A DNA stretch of 64,000 bases, taken from positions 62,001 to 126,000 of the forward strand of contig QVRM01002760.1 in assembly GCA_003439945.1 (NCBI GenBank). The letters run 5' to 3'. Origin of the DNA: Dermanyssus gallinae. Taxonomy: Eukaryota; Arthropoda; Arachnida; Mesostigmata; Dermanyssidae. The stretch's first letter is position 1; the number at the start of each line of letters is the position of its first letter. Below the pieces are notes generated by a model. That model ran no database searches. It was given only the letters and a program-made list of their open reading frames with translations, and was not told the origin of the DNA. The position numbers and the translations under genes are program-made. Positions 1-10,021 of the stretch are shown one piece after another.

Positions 1-59
1 CTGACATATCTTCACTAAATCTGCGATTGCGAGAGCCCTATTAATCCGTCGACAAGCCA

Positions 60-290
60 ATCATGCCGGCGTGTTTGAAGAAACATTTTGCATCTGTTGA
101 GTTGCAATATACATTCGTGAGATCAAATCAAAACAAATGTTGTATTGAAGATAGTTCTCAAAAAATGAAAGTCTTTGTAATCCCTATACTTTGGCTTTCA
201 CACTCGATTACCCATTTTAAGAAGACATTGTCGCTCCTTGTTCTAGTGGAAAGAATTACTTTTTGCCGAGTTGTACTATATATAAATATA
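60..290 (+). repeat. MITE-like interspersed repeat, copy 1
   Basis: This stretch is recognisably related to 59948-60115, sharing the ordered blocks GCGTGTTTG, ATGTTGTATTGAA, a CCTATA-TTT core and CTTTCAC. Its 3' part also matches 8706-8800, including the exact 14-mer GCCGAGTTGTACTA. There is no convincing protein. The copy at 59.9 kb begins with a Tc1/mariner-like terminus (CAGGGTGTTCCAGAATTAGT), so a non-autonomous DNA transposon is the likeliest identity. That identity is inferred; the homology between copies is seen directly. Confidence 0.5.
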
Positions 291-299
291 TATAATCTA

Positions 300-1900
300 G
301 CGATATGCCTTTTTAGTGGGCGAGTAAGACTTACAAATTGCTGCGCTATAGTCTATGCGTACCTGATAGAATTTCCTCGCCCTCTCAGTTGGGATAAACG
401 TTAGTATGCCTCCTTCTTCACTCCTCCGGGAATCCACGTTCTTAACAATTTTTCAACTGCCACCCAAAATAACAACTTTGTTACAACAGAAGTAAAAAAA
501 ATTCTGCTCATTGTCTTTGACTTGTGGTTGATTCCCTTATCCATCCGCTTCTCTTATTAGGCCGCATAGAGTACATGCCCTATTTGGACGTTAGAGCTGT
601 CGCCCGTCGGTATGCACGTAAAGCAATTCCAGCTAACTCTAGCGATCGAAATTAATGAAGCCGCAACTGCTCTGGCACTTTGGAGCTCTGCTACTTCTAT
701 AGCCAGTTTAGAAATTCCTCAAAACTTCGTTAAATTACAGATAAGGTGTCCTCCGCTTTCGGTAACCTCTCGCTAGTGGTCAAACAAGCAGTTTCTCGGT
801 CTCCTATACTTGCTTTTGTTTTTGGAGTGATGTTGCTTCTAATCTATAGTACATAGCAAAAAACCGTAGATAAGCTGTTTTAAAAGTTTGAAATGAAGAA
901 GGCCGCCGTTGATAACACAGCATAGCTACCATTTCAGACTGCACTTATATCGCTCGTTTCAGTGTCCGCTGTATGCGTGACTTTAATTGAAATGTGCACT
1001 CTCTGTTATGGTAATGTGCTGCTGAGGTTTGCAGGATTTAATCGAATTGGTTGCAGATTTCGTTTAATCGTTCTTCTCTCACTTATTCGCCATTTAAAAC
1101 CTTGCTGACAGCCGCAAAACAAGCAGAACTTTTAGCAGAACCTAGCTAGACGGTTTCGTAAAAGTCCTGAAGTCCATCTACCCCGACCCGTCAGGTTAAC
1201 GTGTCGAGAAACCCTCCTCACCAATTTATCATCTACGCACACGAGCACGATATATAGACAACAGAAATCCGACGTATATACATATATCCTGTCGACGAAA
1301 AAAAAGTCACCGTCCGATCGTAAATCATGATTATCCCACGAAGCTACGTGAGTTGGGTAATTAACGTACATACACCCTGTCAAGCAGTCAGTCTAGTAGT
1401 CTAATAGTAGAAATATATATCGTGTTTGTGTGGCTCTGAGCCGCTGGTCTAAGCGTCTGCCCTGTTGGTCGCTGTGACGTCTGTTCAATACGGCAGAGGA
1501 CTGCACGGTGGTCATGCGGTTTAAAGCTGATACCAAAGTTAAGGCAGATACGTTTTTTGGCGTTTGCCAACAACAATCAGGGCTCCGTTCGGGGTGAATG
1601 TTGTGAATGAACCAGCAGAAAGTGTCGGCTAAATTGAGGCAAGCTGACTGTGTATACGTTTGTCACTGTGATCATTTCCAAGACTGATTACTTTTCTCGG
1701 ATACCTGTCAAACAGACACGCAGATATACAAACAAATATTAAGACAACTTACAAGTGATTCTGCCACTCATCATAGTAATATTCAACGGATGGCTGCGAC
1801 CACGAACATAGATTAGATCTTAATTAAGGTTAGAGACTGCGGCGGGCGGTTGTCAATGCAAACCCATCTTGGGAAAGATGCCCAGAAGCACTACGGAGCC
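300..1900. other. Unassigned low-copy sequence
   Basis: I see no recognisable gene, transposase, RT motif or tRNA in this stretch. Open frames are short and lack recognisable motifs. It contains a few T-rich runs and no long simple repeat. Confidence 0.5.
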
Positions 1901-1904
1901 GAAT

Positions 1905-1990
1905 ATAGAGGTGGCATGGTCTAGGGAACTAGTGCGCCATAAACCGTGGTATCGCCGGTTCGATCCCTGTTGATGGAATTTTCTTTGGGC
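1905..1990 (+). repeat. tRNA-like (SINE) relic
   Basis: A B-box-like string GGTTCGATCCC lies about 40 nt downstream of a D-arm-like GGTCTAGGGAACTAG. No full cloverleaf can be drawn and there is no terminator-like T run directly after it. It resembles the head of a tRNA-derived SINE and differs from the abundant family at 5.7, 46.8 and 57.6 kb. Confidence 0.35.
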
Positions 1991-1999
1991 ATTGCGCAT

Positions 2000-3850
2000 C
2001 GAGAATACGGACAAGCCCTTTGCATCCTCTGTGTAGTCAACCAGTCAACCAGCCTACTTTCATGTGTCTTTCGCAAATTATTATTTTCCATTACTAGCTG
2101 CAAGCCGGCTTGCACAGTGTCATCGTCACTATACGTCTAGAATGCTAGCAGCTAGTAAAAGAAAATAATCATTCGCTGAAGACACATGAACAGAGGAAGA
2201 TTGGTTGAGTATGCAGATGATGCAGAGGGTTCATCTGTATTTGTTCCCATCTCGATCAGGCAATGTATGACGCAGTGCACGCTCTTGGCACTTCCACCCC
2301 CCCCCCTTCTACTCCACTCTCCTTGCCACACTAAGAGCGTCTGCTTCCGCCGCCCGCTGCCGATTTTGCTTTTTTCGCACCCGTTTCTCAATCCAATCAA
2401 GGCCACGGTATGAGTTTAGCTACCAAGGTGATCAAGGCCATCGTCTCGATCGTGCAAGAGTTGCTCGCACTGCGTGCCATGCCTAGAACATGTCGTTGAT
2501 AAGCGTTTCAAGCGCCTTCCTAATCGGCATACAGTTGTGAGATTCGAACGTGTTGTCTCGGTTGCGTCGGGTGCTATTTATCTTCTCAGCCCATGACGCC
2601 GATTATAGAAGTGGCATTGCCTCTACACACTGCGAGAGACAGAAGCTGTTCCAGATATGCACACTCGCGCTGGTCCCTTGTCGTTGCTTTGATTTTTCGG
2701 GCCAGATCTCAAATGAACCTTACTGTCCCACTGCTGATGGATCTTAGTGTTCCAATAGGTACCGGTACAAAATGTAGACTGTCCACGAGATCTGGTACTT
2801 GCGTCTCTTTTCCTGTTTGGCGTGCTCTGCTTCTCATCCTGTGCTAACAGAGCTTTGACTGAGATACGAAGGAGCTACAGTGCAAGACACTATAGCGTCC
2901 CAGGCTAAGCACTTGCCGTGAGACCATAGCGGTATGGTCACCCCATCAGGCCTCTTGTCGTCTAACCCGAGGTCCAGAGGTTTCAACTGGTTTTTGCTGG
3001 CACCATTGCCTGCTTAAGGGCTCTTTTAATAAGCGGCGTAACACACGGAACCGTCTGTCGCAGATCATAAGCCAAAATCGCCCTCTCTGAATGGTAAACG
3101 TGTCCTCTTCCATACCTCACTTGAGGTTCAGCACCTCGCTCATGATCTCTCTGGTTGAAGTATCATATACTTCAAGTTCATCTGGGTAGAGGTCTGTTGG
3201 TGCACCACGAAGTATGTAGTTTAAGCGGGGTTATCCCAGGCTGTATTTCCACAGGCATATTGTCACTTTTGGATACATTTCCTTGTGATAAGATGTTAAG
3301 CCTTCTATAATGGCATTTTGGTTACTTAGTACTTGAGGGACCCTTTCCCTGTCTAATGGGGCTCCTAGTAGATTCATGCTGCTCTTGTCTAGTTGTTTTG
3401 GTGAACAAAGAATATCCAAGATCGTGCGTATTACATGTGATCTGTCTTTTTGAGATTCGTCGAAAGCAGTGACTTTCACATTTATCTGTATTAAGAGAGA
3501 ACCTTCCTTGTTGTTGAAGTTCTTTAATTTAGTGTATGTCTGAAGCTACGATATCTACCGGTTCTCCGAGTGTTCCTTCATATTGGTTTCAAACATTAAA
3601 TGGGCGTCGCGTTTGAGCAACTAGGTCTCATATATGAATGCTAAAGAGCGCGCACCCTTAAGGGTATCCCTGTCAAACTCAATTCTCTGAAGTAATAGGC
3701 GTCATCCTGTTCCAGGATAACCGTAAGGGCTCCCTACAAATTTACCAGATCAGTGGCAGTCTAGAGCACGATGTTCTGCTCTCCGCAGAAGTAAATCTTA
3801 TTGGATTGTATTATTATTATTATCGCAAAAGTCTAACTTAACCATTCCGC
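2000..3850. other. Unassigned low-copy sequence
   Basis: No recognisable gene was found. A run of about eight C occurs near 2298 and a short (ATT)n tract at 3809-3823. The open frames on both strands are short and carry no recognised motif. Confidence 0.5.
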
Positions 3851-3854
3851 GCGC

Positions 3855-4140
3855 AGGTCCTTCTACTTTAACCTAAGCTCGGCCGGCGTGAACTGCCGCT
3901 TTTGCTCCGCCCTAAGTGCTACACCGATTTGGTGCGGTTTTGTCGCTGCTAGTATTGCCTTCTTATTTGCGGCCAAAGCTTTAATTGCTGCCAGTCTCTT
4001 TAAAGTCAGTCCGCATGCAACTGGGAGTATAGCACCTGTTAGCGTCCGTTGAGCAGTAAGGTTTGCTCTGTAGAATATTGAGAGGCAGAACGGTGGTAGT
4101 GTGCCATTTAGTGCGTTCTCCATAAGAACTCTGAGGTCTT
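3855..4140 (-). pseudogene. Retroelement reverse transcriptase fragment, inverted
   Basis: Read on the minus strand, the protein contains RANLTAQRT followed by GAILPVACGLTLKRLAA and then KPHQIGVALR. This matches my memory of a reverse transcriptase segment in unclassified metazoan retroelements, where a GANLTAL..K..GGIRPIAVG..LRRL pattern precedes the RT catalytic region. A one-base frameshift near 3885-3900 separates GVALR from a following AKAAVHAGRA-like stretch. The catalytic aspartates are not included. The fragment lies head-to-head with 4190-4600, which resembles the C-terminal end of the same element type in the opposite orientation. The family match is by eye only. Confidence 0.5.
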
Positions 4141-4184
4141 CTCCTTTTTATTATTATTATAATTATTATTATTACTGGAGCCTG

Positions 4185-4600
4185 GTGGACTACAGACCGA
4201 CGACAAGCGTCGACCGGACGGCCTTACCAGCCGAGACTGGGACCGCAATCGGCCGCTGGCATGGGACGTCACCGTCTCCGACACGTACGCTCTCGGCTAT
4301 CGTGCACTAGCCAACGCGGGCGTCGGCAACATTATCCACCAACGGGAGATGCACAAACGGCGCCTATACGCGCATCTCCTTGAGGACCACGTTGTAATGG
4401 CGTTCGGCCTCGAGTCATCTGGCGTTTGGGGCAAGGATGCACTCAAACTGACAAAGGAGCTTGGGAAGAAGCTCTTCGAGGCCACAGCGGAGCCAAGATC
4501 GACCGCTTTCCTCCGACAGAGAGTGTCATTAGAATTACAGAGAGGCAACGCCAAGATGATGTTGAGTGGTCGCCGACACTCAAGCAATATATAAGCAATA
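4185..4600 (+). pseudogene. Retroelement C-terminal domain (RPDG...WDVTV type)
   Basis: The plus-strand reading gives RRPDGLT, then LAWDVTVSDTYA, then FGLESSGVWGKDAL, LGKKLFEATAEPRS and FLRQRVSLELQRGNA. This order matches the C-terminal portion of the retroelement polyproteins whose RT segment seems to lie inverted at 3855-4140. The PD and DVT positions suggest a PD-(D/E)XK-type nuclease fold, which is an inference. The frame is open to a stop near 4592. Downstream come 3' non-coding sequence, AATAAA near 4659, an A10 run and a long (ATT)n tract, as expected of a retrotransposed 3' end. It is a truncated copy, not a functional gene. Confidence 0.5.
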
Positions 4601-4672
4601 TTGTAGATATTATATAAGTAATATATTGATAATTGTGATACATGTATATATTGATAAAATAAACCCTTGTTC

Positions 4673-4681
4673 AAAAAAAAA

Positions 4682-4725
<44 letters not shown>

Positions 4726-4726
4726 T
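4673..4726 (+). repeat. A10 plus (ATT)n tail of the retroelement
   Basis: A run of ten A is followed by about fourteen ATT repeats, immediately after the 3' end of the retroelement fragment. This is probably the original poly(A)-like tail expanded into a microsatellite. Confidence 0.7.
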
Positions 4727-4774
4727 GCCACTACGACTACCCATACCACTACAACAACTACTGCACCATCCTCC

Positions 4775-4900
4775 ATCCTCTATCGGCGTGGAGTCGCCGT
4801 GTGGCACATCTCCAATGCACCGAGGGCCGGACATGTCGAGATATCTAGGGTTTCCTCAACAGTCATTGCGGCAGCATGATCGTTGACTCTCAGCAACATA
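4775..4900 (+). repeat. Interspersed repeat C, copy 1
   Basis: It shares about 120 bp with 20575-20760, including CACCGAGGGC and GGACATGTC, an AGATAT-TAGGGTT block, then CAACAGTC and GGCAGCA. No protein or tRNA motif explains it. Confidence 0.5.
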
Positions 4901-4924
4901 TAGTTTATCAACTCGATGCTCGAT

Positions 4925-5030
4925 GAGCATCGGCCAAAGCAAATTAGAGATCAGAATTGGGTATCGAACTGGCGACACCCCCTCCCTCCCGCTCCCCGGG
5001 TAGGTGACAACCATGACTGGCAACCCACTA
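4925..5030 (-). repeat. tRNA-derived SINE, second family
   Basis: On the minus strand AGTCATGGTTGTCA (A-box region) is followed about 35 nt later by GGTGTCGCCAGTTCGATACCC (B-box region). The copy at 45158-45235 has the same order and spacing. It differs from the abundant SINE family in sequence and length. Confidence 0.45.
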
Positions 5031-5670
5031 GCATCCCCCTTGCCGACCATGGTGGCTGCCAAGCCACAACAACTACAAAGCGGGTCGTTTACGTCCGTTC
5101 GAAACGAGAGCCCCCCAATGCAAACAAGCAGCGAGTTAACGGCAAGCAAATACCCGGCGGCAAACACAACCCGGCGGGCTGGTGGGCTTGAGGCAGACAC
5201 AGGCTCTTGTGCAGCACACAGGCTCTTTGTCGATCGATGCTGTCGACACCACTACGTGTACAGATAGATATCAGCCAATACTGCAGCAATTCGGATATAG
5301 TTGGACAGAGAGGGAGTGTGTGCGAGGGCGTGTGTATGTGATTGTTTGTTTGTGAGGGTGAAATAGGGAGAGCGGGAGAGAGAGAGAGGAATAGAGAAAC
5401 GAGGAAGCTTCTCGTGTGTTGGCGTGATAGCTTAAAGGTCGACGACGCACGGACGACACAAACAGTCATGCCGAGCCAGATTGTCATTCGCTGTAATGTG
5501 CAGTCCTATATCCGTCGCCGGCGCCGTCGCTGTGGTGCCAAATATACGCCTTGTAGCGTACGTTTAATTTGGTCAACTCGGTAGAGTTTATGCGTTCTGT
5601 AACCAGCTCTACTACAAATACAATTCGTGACGTTTTACCGTAATCGTGACGTAGAGTTTTTAGTTGCTAG
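5031..5670. other. Unassigned sequence with a GA-rich patch
   Basis: No gene was recognised. A GA-rich purine tract lies around 5360-5405. Several frames are open for 80-130 codons, but their content is low complexity and they show no known domain. Confidence 0.4.
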
Positions 5671-5683
5671 GTATCGCATATAT

Positions 5684-5875
5684 GTCGAGCCCGGTGGCGT
5701 GGTGGCATGCGTCTGCGCCTCGCGACCGGAGGAAACACATAGGTGCGCGGGTTCGAGCCCCACCGTTTCACTGATTTGTATTTATGGGGGTAGTCCGTCT
5801 ATGAAGCAATGCGAAAAGCAGTCCCATGGACGTTAAATCTTGGCTGAGAGTCAGCCCCGAAAGGATTTTTTAAGA
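5684..5875 (+). mobile_element. tRNA-derived SINE (family A), full length
   Basis: The head has GAGCCCGGTGGCGTGGTGG (A-box region) and a B box GGTTCGAGCCC at 5750-5760. It is followed by the family body: GTCCGTCTATGAAGCAATGC, GGACGTTAAATCTTGGCTGA and GTCAGCCCCGAAA. Near-identical flanks (TATCGCATA at 5672-5680 and TATCGCAATA at 5876-5885) look like a target-site duplication. Eight copies occur in the window. It is non-coding, with a presumed internal Pol III promoter, and presumably mobilised by a LINE. Confidence 0.85.
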
Positions 5876-5959
5876 TATCGCAATATAGGTAGGCGTACAC
5901 CAATCGCATGCTGTCTCCTGCAATCCTCCTGCTTGCAGTAAGATACAGGCACGAGATGC

Positions 5960-6460
5960 TAATTATGGAAGGTGGTTTTTAGTAAGTCAAAGTGTGGCAA
6001 AAAAGGAAATTCCAGCGCTATACCACTATCGGCGCTTAATCTCGATTGCGGACACCAGCTCCAGAATCAACAGAGTATTGCCGATAGACTCAACGAGCAC
6101 TTCGCAACGATTGCGTCCGAAGCACCGTGGCCACCGCTCTTGACATCCAGGAGGACATCCGGGCTGAGTTAGCATCGATCCAGCAGACGAATCACGCAAC
6201 GTTCAGGCTGGTTGAGGTCAATGCATTCTCTTTCCTTCGGCCTGTCTCCAAACACGGTTCTTCAAGAGACAAAGGCGGGTTGAGCTGTGGTTATTATCTA
6301 AACAACGCAGCAATAGTTCCTCTATTCAACGACAAGAGTAAACGTACCTGATCTGCCAACTACCGCCCTATATCATTAGTCGATTACCTATCCGAAGTTT
6401 TCGTGTAGGTGGTGATTAGGAGGTTTGAAATGCTTATACTATAAGTGCAACGAGAACCTC
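5960..6460 (+). pseudogene. CR1/jockey-like LINE ORF2 fragment
   Basis: Across shifting frames this encodes IADRLNEHFATIASEA, then FSFLRPVSKHGSSRDKGGLS, then IVPLFNDKSKRT, a stop, SANYRPISLVDYLSEVF and VVIRRFE. That order is the linker and N-terminal RT fingers of CR1/jockey-type non-LTR retrotransposons, where ...VPLFK...NYRPISL... is diagnostic. At least two internal stops are visible and the catalytic YADD region is absent. It is a dead, truncated copy. Confidence 0.65.
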
Positions 6461-8030
6461 ACATTATTACACGATAGTCTTACAACTTTAAAAGCTGTCC
6501 AGTTTCATCTGAAAAGCTCCTGGGGCACTTGCAAGCAACGTTCACACATGCATATACGGTACCTATCGAATCTCCTATGCGAGCTCAATGCCCCCCCGGG
6601 GGGGGGGTACGTTGTAGAGGCTCTTCACGGACCGTTTAGTTTAGACGAAGCCAATATAGATAGCCCTCGCTCCGCTATACGTTGTCCGTAAAATGTACCA
6701 CTATCCTGTATGTATGCAAATGCAAGGTCGTAGAAGCCGTAAGATCCATTTCACTGTTTTGAGGTGGCCTCAAGTATCTCGCAACTACAAAGCGGACTAA
6801 AGCCCAGGCGTTCACGCAAAAACAGAACGTGTTCAAATGTTTTTTGTTTTCTGTGTTGCGATGAGTTTACTTACGCTACGTTTATACGTTTAATCATCAT
6901 GACAGCTGGCCTGTCTGCTAACATATGTGGGGATTTGCCGCAAGTTGCTAGATTTTTCATGATGTATTTTACCACATTTATAGTAGAGTCCTGACGTTGC
7001 TCGTTCAGATTATAATTTGCTGATCACTTCGGTTTTTGCTATGCTTATCCCTCACTGGAAACGTATTAGTTTGAAAAAGAAAATTTTGCATCTCTAACGG
7101 CGTGCAGAGTTGAACCTATTCACAGGTTTAATCATACCAGCATGAGCCCCGTATTTTTCCTGCATGCCCCCTTTCGCTGCATATGTGCCTTTGAAATACT
7201 CTTTCTCTGTCTCTCTCGGACTCAATACAAATGTTTGTTCTCAAAATTCCTAGAATGTTATTTATAAAAGACAGCTATTTCACGACGCTCTGTTATCCAT
7301 TGATTGTCGTCCATAAATATCATTGAGCGAACTGCGAGTATTAACATTGGTATTGAGTGGAAAAGAGGGAGATCTTTAAGAGGTATTTGTGCAGAAGAAG
7401 GGAGAATGCGAGGCAAATACGGGGTCCAAGCTGGCCCGAGTAAAGACGAGATTAGATTCAACTCTGCCGTGGTTAGAGATAGAATTGTTTTTCTTCTCTA
7501 TTTTACAACAAAAATACGCTTCCAGTAAGGGATAGCCACAGCAGCACCCTCAAACCGGAGAGATTAGCAAATGAACAAGCAATGTCAGGACTATGGAAGA
7601 TGACTGTGGTAGACTTCATCATGAGATTTCTAGCAACTTGCAGCGGATTCCTACCACTACTACTTTCCCGTCTGCGGTCGACCCATTATGTCAAAATGTC
7701 GTTTACTCTTACGAGCACAGAGTCGTTGAATTGGGGTTTCGTAGTAATCCAAACGTACGCCGCATAGCGCTCACGAATAAACACTATATATGTATGTAAG
7801 GGATTTATTGATTTAGGAATTTAATATATACATGTGAATGCTTAAATCCACGGCGCCGATGGTTCATTCCTCATCTATCACTCGCGTCCGAGTGGGAGTC
7901 TTGCCCGACCCCTGACGCGAAGACGCGGGTCCATCCAGTCTTCCATAGTTCCGAGCACCGAAATCGCGTTACCTCTTTGAATGTATATAAATATGTGTAT
8001 TGTTATGTATGTATATAAATTACGTGTCTT
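6461..8030. other. Unassigned sequence
   Basis: No recognised gene was found. A C7G10 homopolymer junction lies at 6594-6610. The open frames near 7304-7528 and 7582-7800 have no motif I know. The AT-rich 3' part leads into the long (TA)n tract. Confidence 0.4.
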
Positions 8031-8039
8031 ACTTATATG

Positions 8040-8142
<103 letters not shown>

Positions 8143-8302
8143 GAACTCACAATAAACCATGTATATATACCATGCTACCACAAAGACTGTGGGGAAAACT
8201 CCATCGCATGGCCGGCGCGACCTTCCGACTTTTCAAACCTGAAGAGCCTGAAGCCACCTGAAGAGCCTCATTTAGACGCCCCCTGTTGCCTTGCGTGAAG
8301 AG

Positions 8303-8674
8303 ATGACCGACACAATAGACGCCGCTGCTGAGGTCGTTAGGGAAATTCCTGGAATATTTCCAGCGAAACCTCCGCAACCGCTACCGGCCGTGTATGATAA
8401 CAGGAGAAAGCTCCTTCGAGAGATGTTTGTAATTAAATACAAGTTAAAAGTGGTGCTAAAAGCCAAACGAGTGATTCATTTGATGAAGCGAGTCGAAATG
8501 CTAGCGTGTGTGTATGCATTCGCTTTGATGTGTATGTCACAAAACGTCTGTTACCTGTCAATCAGAGCTCGTAGCACCATAGGCTTGGTGCAAACATGCG
8601 GGTTTGATTGGTTTATTGATAGGATAACTGAGGCTCTCGAAATCGACAAATTTGTCGCAAATCCGCCGGAATAA
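8303..8674 (+). CDS. Unrecognised open frame, possible coding exon
   Basis: A 123-codon frame starts at an ATG. The translated product has a proline-rich patch (IPGIFPAKPPQPLPAVY, about residues 19-35), a basic stretch (YKLKVVLKAKR) and a moderately hydrophobic segment (MLACVYAFALMCM, around residues 66-78). I do not recognise a family. It is not a simple repeat and no transposon motif is visible. In an intron-rich genome it could be part of an exon or chance. No clear promoter or splice context supports it. Confidence 0.2.
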   Translation: MTDTIDAAAEVVREIPGIFPAKPPQPLPAVYDNRRKLLREMFVIKYKLKVVLKAKRVIHLMKRVEMLACVYAFALMCMSQNVCYLSIRARSTIGLVQTCGFDWFIDRITEALEIDKFVANPPE

Positions 8675-8705
8675 TATCCGCTAATCCGCTCGATACAGCA
8701 TTTTT

Positions 8706-8800
8706 TGGCAATTGCGCTTTCACTCCAAAACAAAACAGTTCCGTCCTCGTTCTATTAGAACAATTTATATTTTTTGCCGAGTTGTACTAGATCCCAAAGT
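8706..8800 (+). repeat. MITE-like interspersed repeat, partial copy 2
   Basis: It matches the 3' half of the repeat at 60-290, sharing CTTTCACTC, a GTTCTA-T/G-T/A-GAA block and the exact 14-mer GCCGAGTTGTACTA. No coding content is visible. Confidence 0.5.
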
Positions 8801-8943
8801 TTGTGGCACGAATTCTGTCCAACATGCCCAAGCTTATTATGCTGCCGCTTCAATAATATATAACACAGTAAAAATCACTAGACGAGTTACTTTGCATTAT
8901 TTTTACGTTCTTTTACTTTGCATATTTGGCCATCCGCCAAGAA

Positions 8944-8949
<6 letters not shown>

Positions 8950-9001
<52 letters not shown>
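8950..9001. repeat. (TA)n microsatellite
   Basis: About 26 TA units follow TTGGCCATCCGCCAAGAAAA. A variant of that lead-in recurs near 16630 without the microsatellite. Confidence 0.95.
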
Positions 9002-9004
<3 letters not shown>

Positions 9005-9755
9005 AAGGCTAAAATGAAAAAACGGTTATGAAAAACACTAACTTGCAATTGAAATTGCTCTATTAACCTCATTTCTTTGTTGGCTGTCGAGAAACCAGCC
9101 GCAATCTAGACCAGAAAGCCGGCAAGCTCATCTGTGTCTGTGTCATGTCTCCAGCGGAGCACGATCCTAACGCAGACGAGCTTAGTCGTCCTCCCCTGGG
9201 GAAATGCTCTTCCCGTTTTCCTCTTCCCTCTGCGTCTTCTCTTTTTCGATCTTTTTTTATTCCGTTATTTCTAGGAAGAAGGCTTGCTGTGCGAGTTTTT
9301 GTCACTAGGTGCGGAGGTAGACAAAGTAGGCCAGTACCATCCATATATGCAGTTGACGACACTGTGGAAACCGATATACAACTACAACAACAACAATCTA
9401 TGACAACAACAGCAACAATATATGACAACGTGCTGCAGATGTACGTTTGTTCCCGTTTGTTGTGCACGCATTTGTTGTATTTGGTGATTGGTAGATCTGG
9501 GTGACGGTAGAAGCCGTCCTGCTTGGCCACTTGTCACTGTATTTTTGCTGTCGTCGCATGTTTGTTGCTACATCGGTTGCTCCCACCGATCGCGGGTGCG
9601 CGACTCGTCAGGGTACTGCTAAAGATTTGGGTAAGACAACTCGGTCTAATCGCGCTCAGGGGAAATCTAAACAAAGCGGACATGAAGTCGGAACAGCAGT
9701 GGAACAGTCTCCCGTCACTAAGTAAAGGTTCACGTTAGACGTTTACACGGAGGGG
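9002..9755. other. Unassigned sequence
   Basis: Several open frames of 70-150 codons overlap on both strands, with some CAA/ACA low complexity near 9380-9420. None carries a motif I recognise. Confidence 0.4.
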
Positions 9756-9806
9756 GAGTAAATGTATTTTTTTAATAGACATTAACTGGTAAAAGGCATG
9801 ATGCGC

Positions 9807-9855
<49 letters not shown>

Positions 9856-9911
9856 CAGCATTTGGTTTATACAGTTTTGTATTACACCCTTCCTGCATCA
9901 CATTCGCCATG

Positions 9912-9949
<38 letters not shown>

Positions 9950-10021
9950 TTAGGGCATACATCGTGTAACAAGCTTTGTTAAGTCTGTGCGCTCCAGAAA
10001 TTCGAATCATGCTGGTGAATA

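Noticed and set aside
4297..4886. Open frames up to 159 codons over the ATT tract on both strands
   Set aside because: They are shadows of the (ATT)n tail and of the retroelement domain. The informative frame is the plus-strand one ending near 4592.
5684..5875. tRNA gene
   Set aside because: The tRNA-like part is only the head of a longer repeated unit that recurs with target duplications, so it is a SINE.
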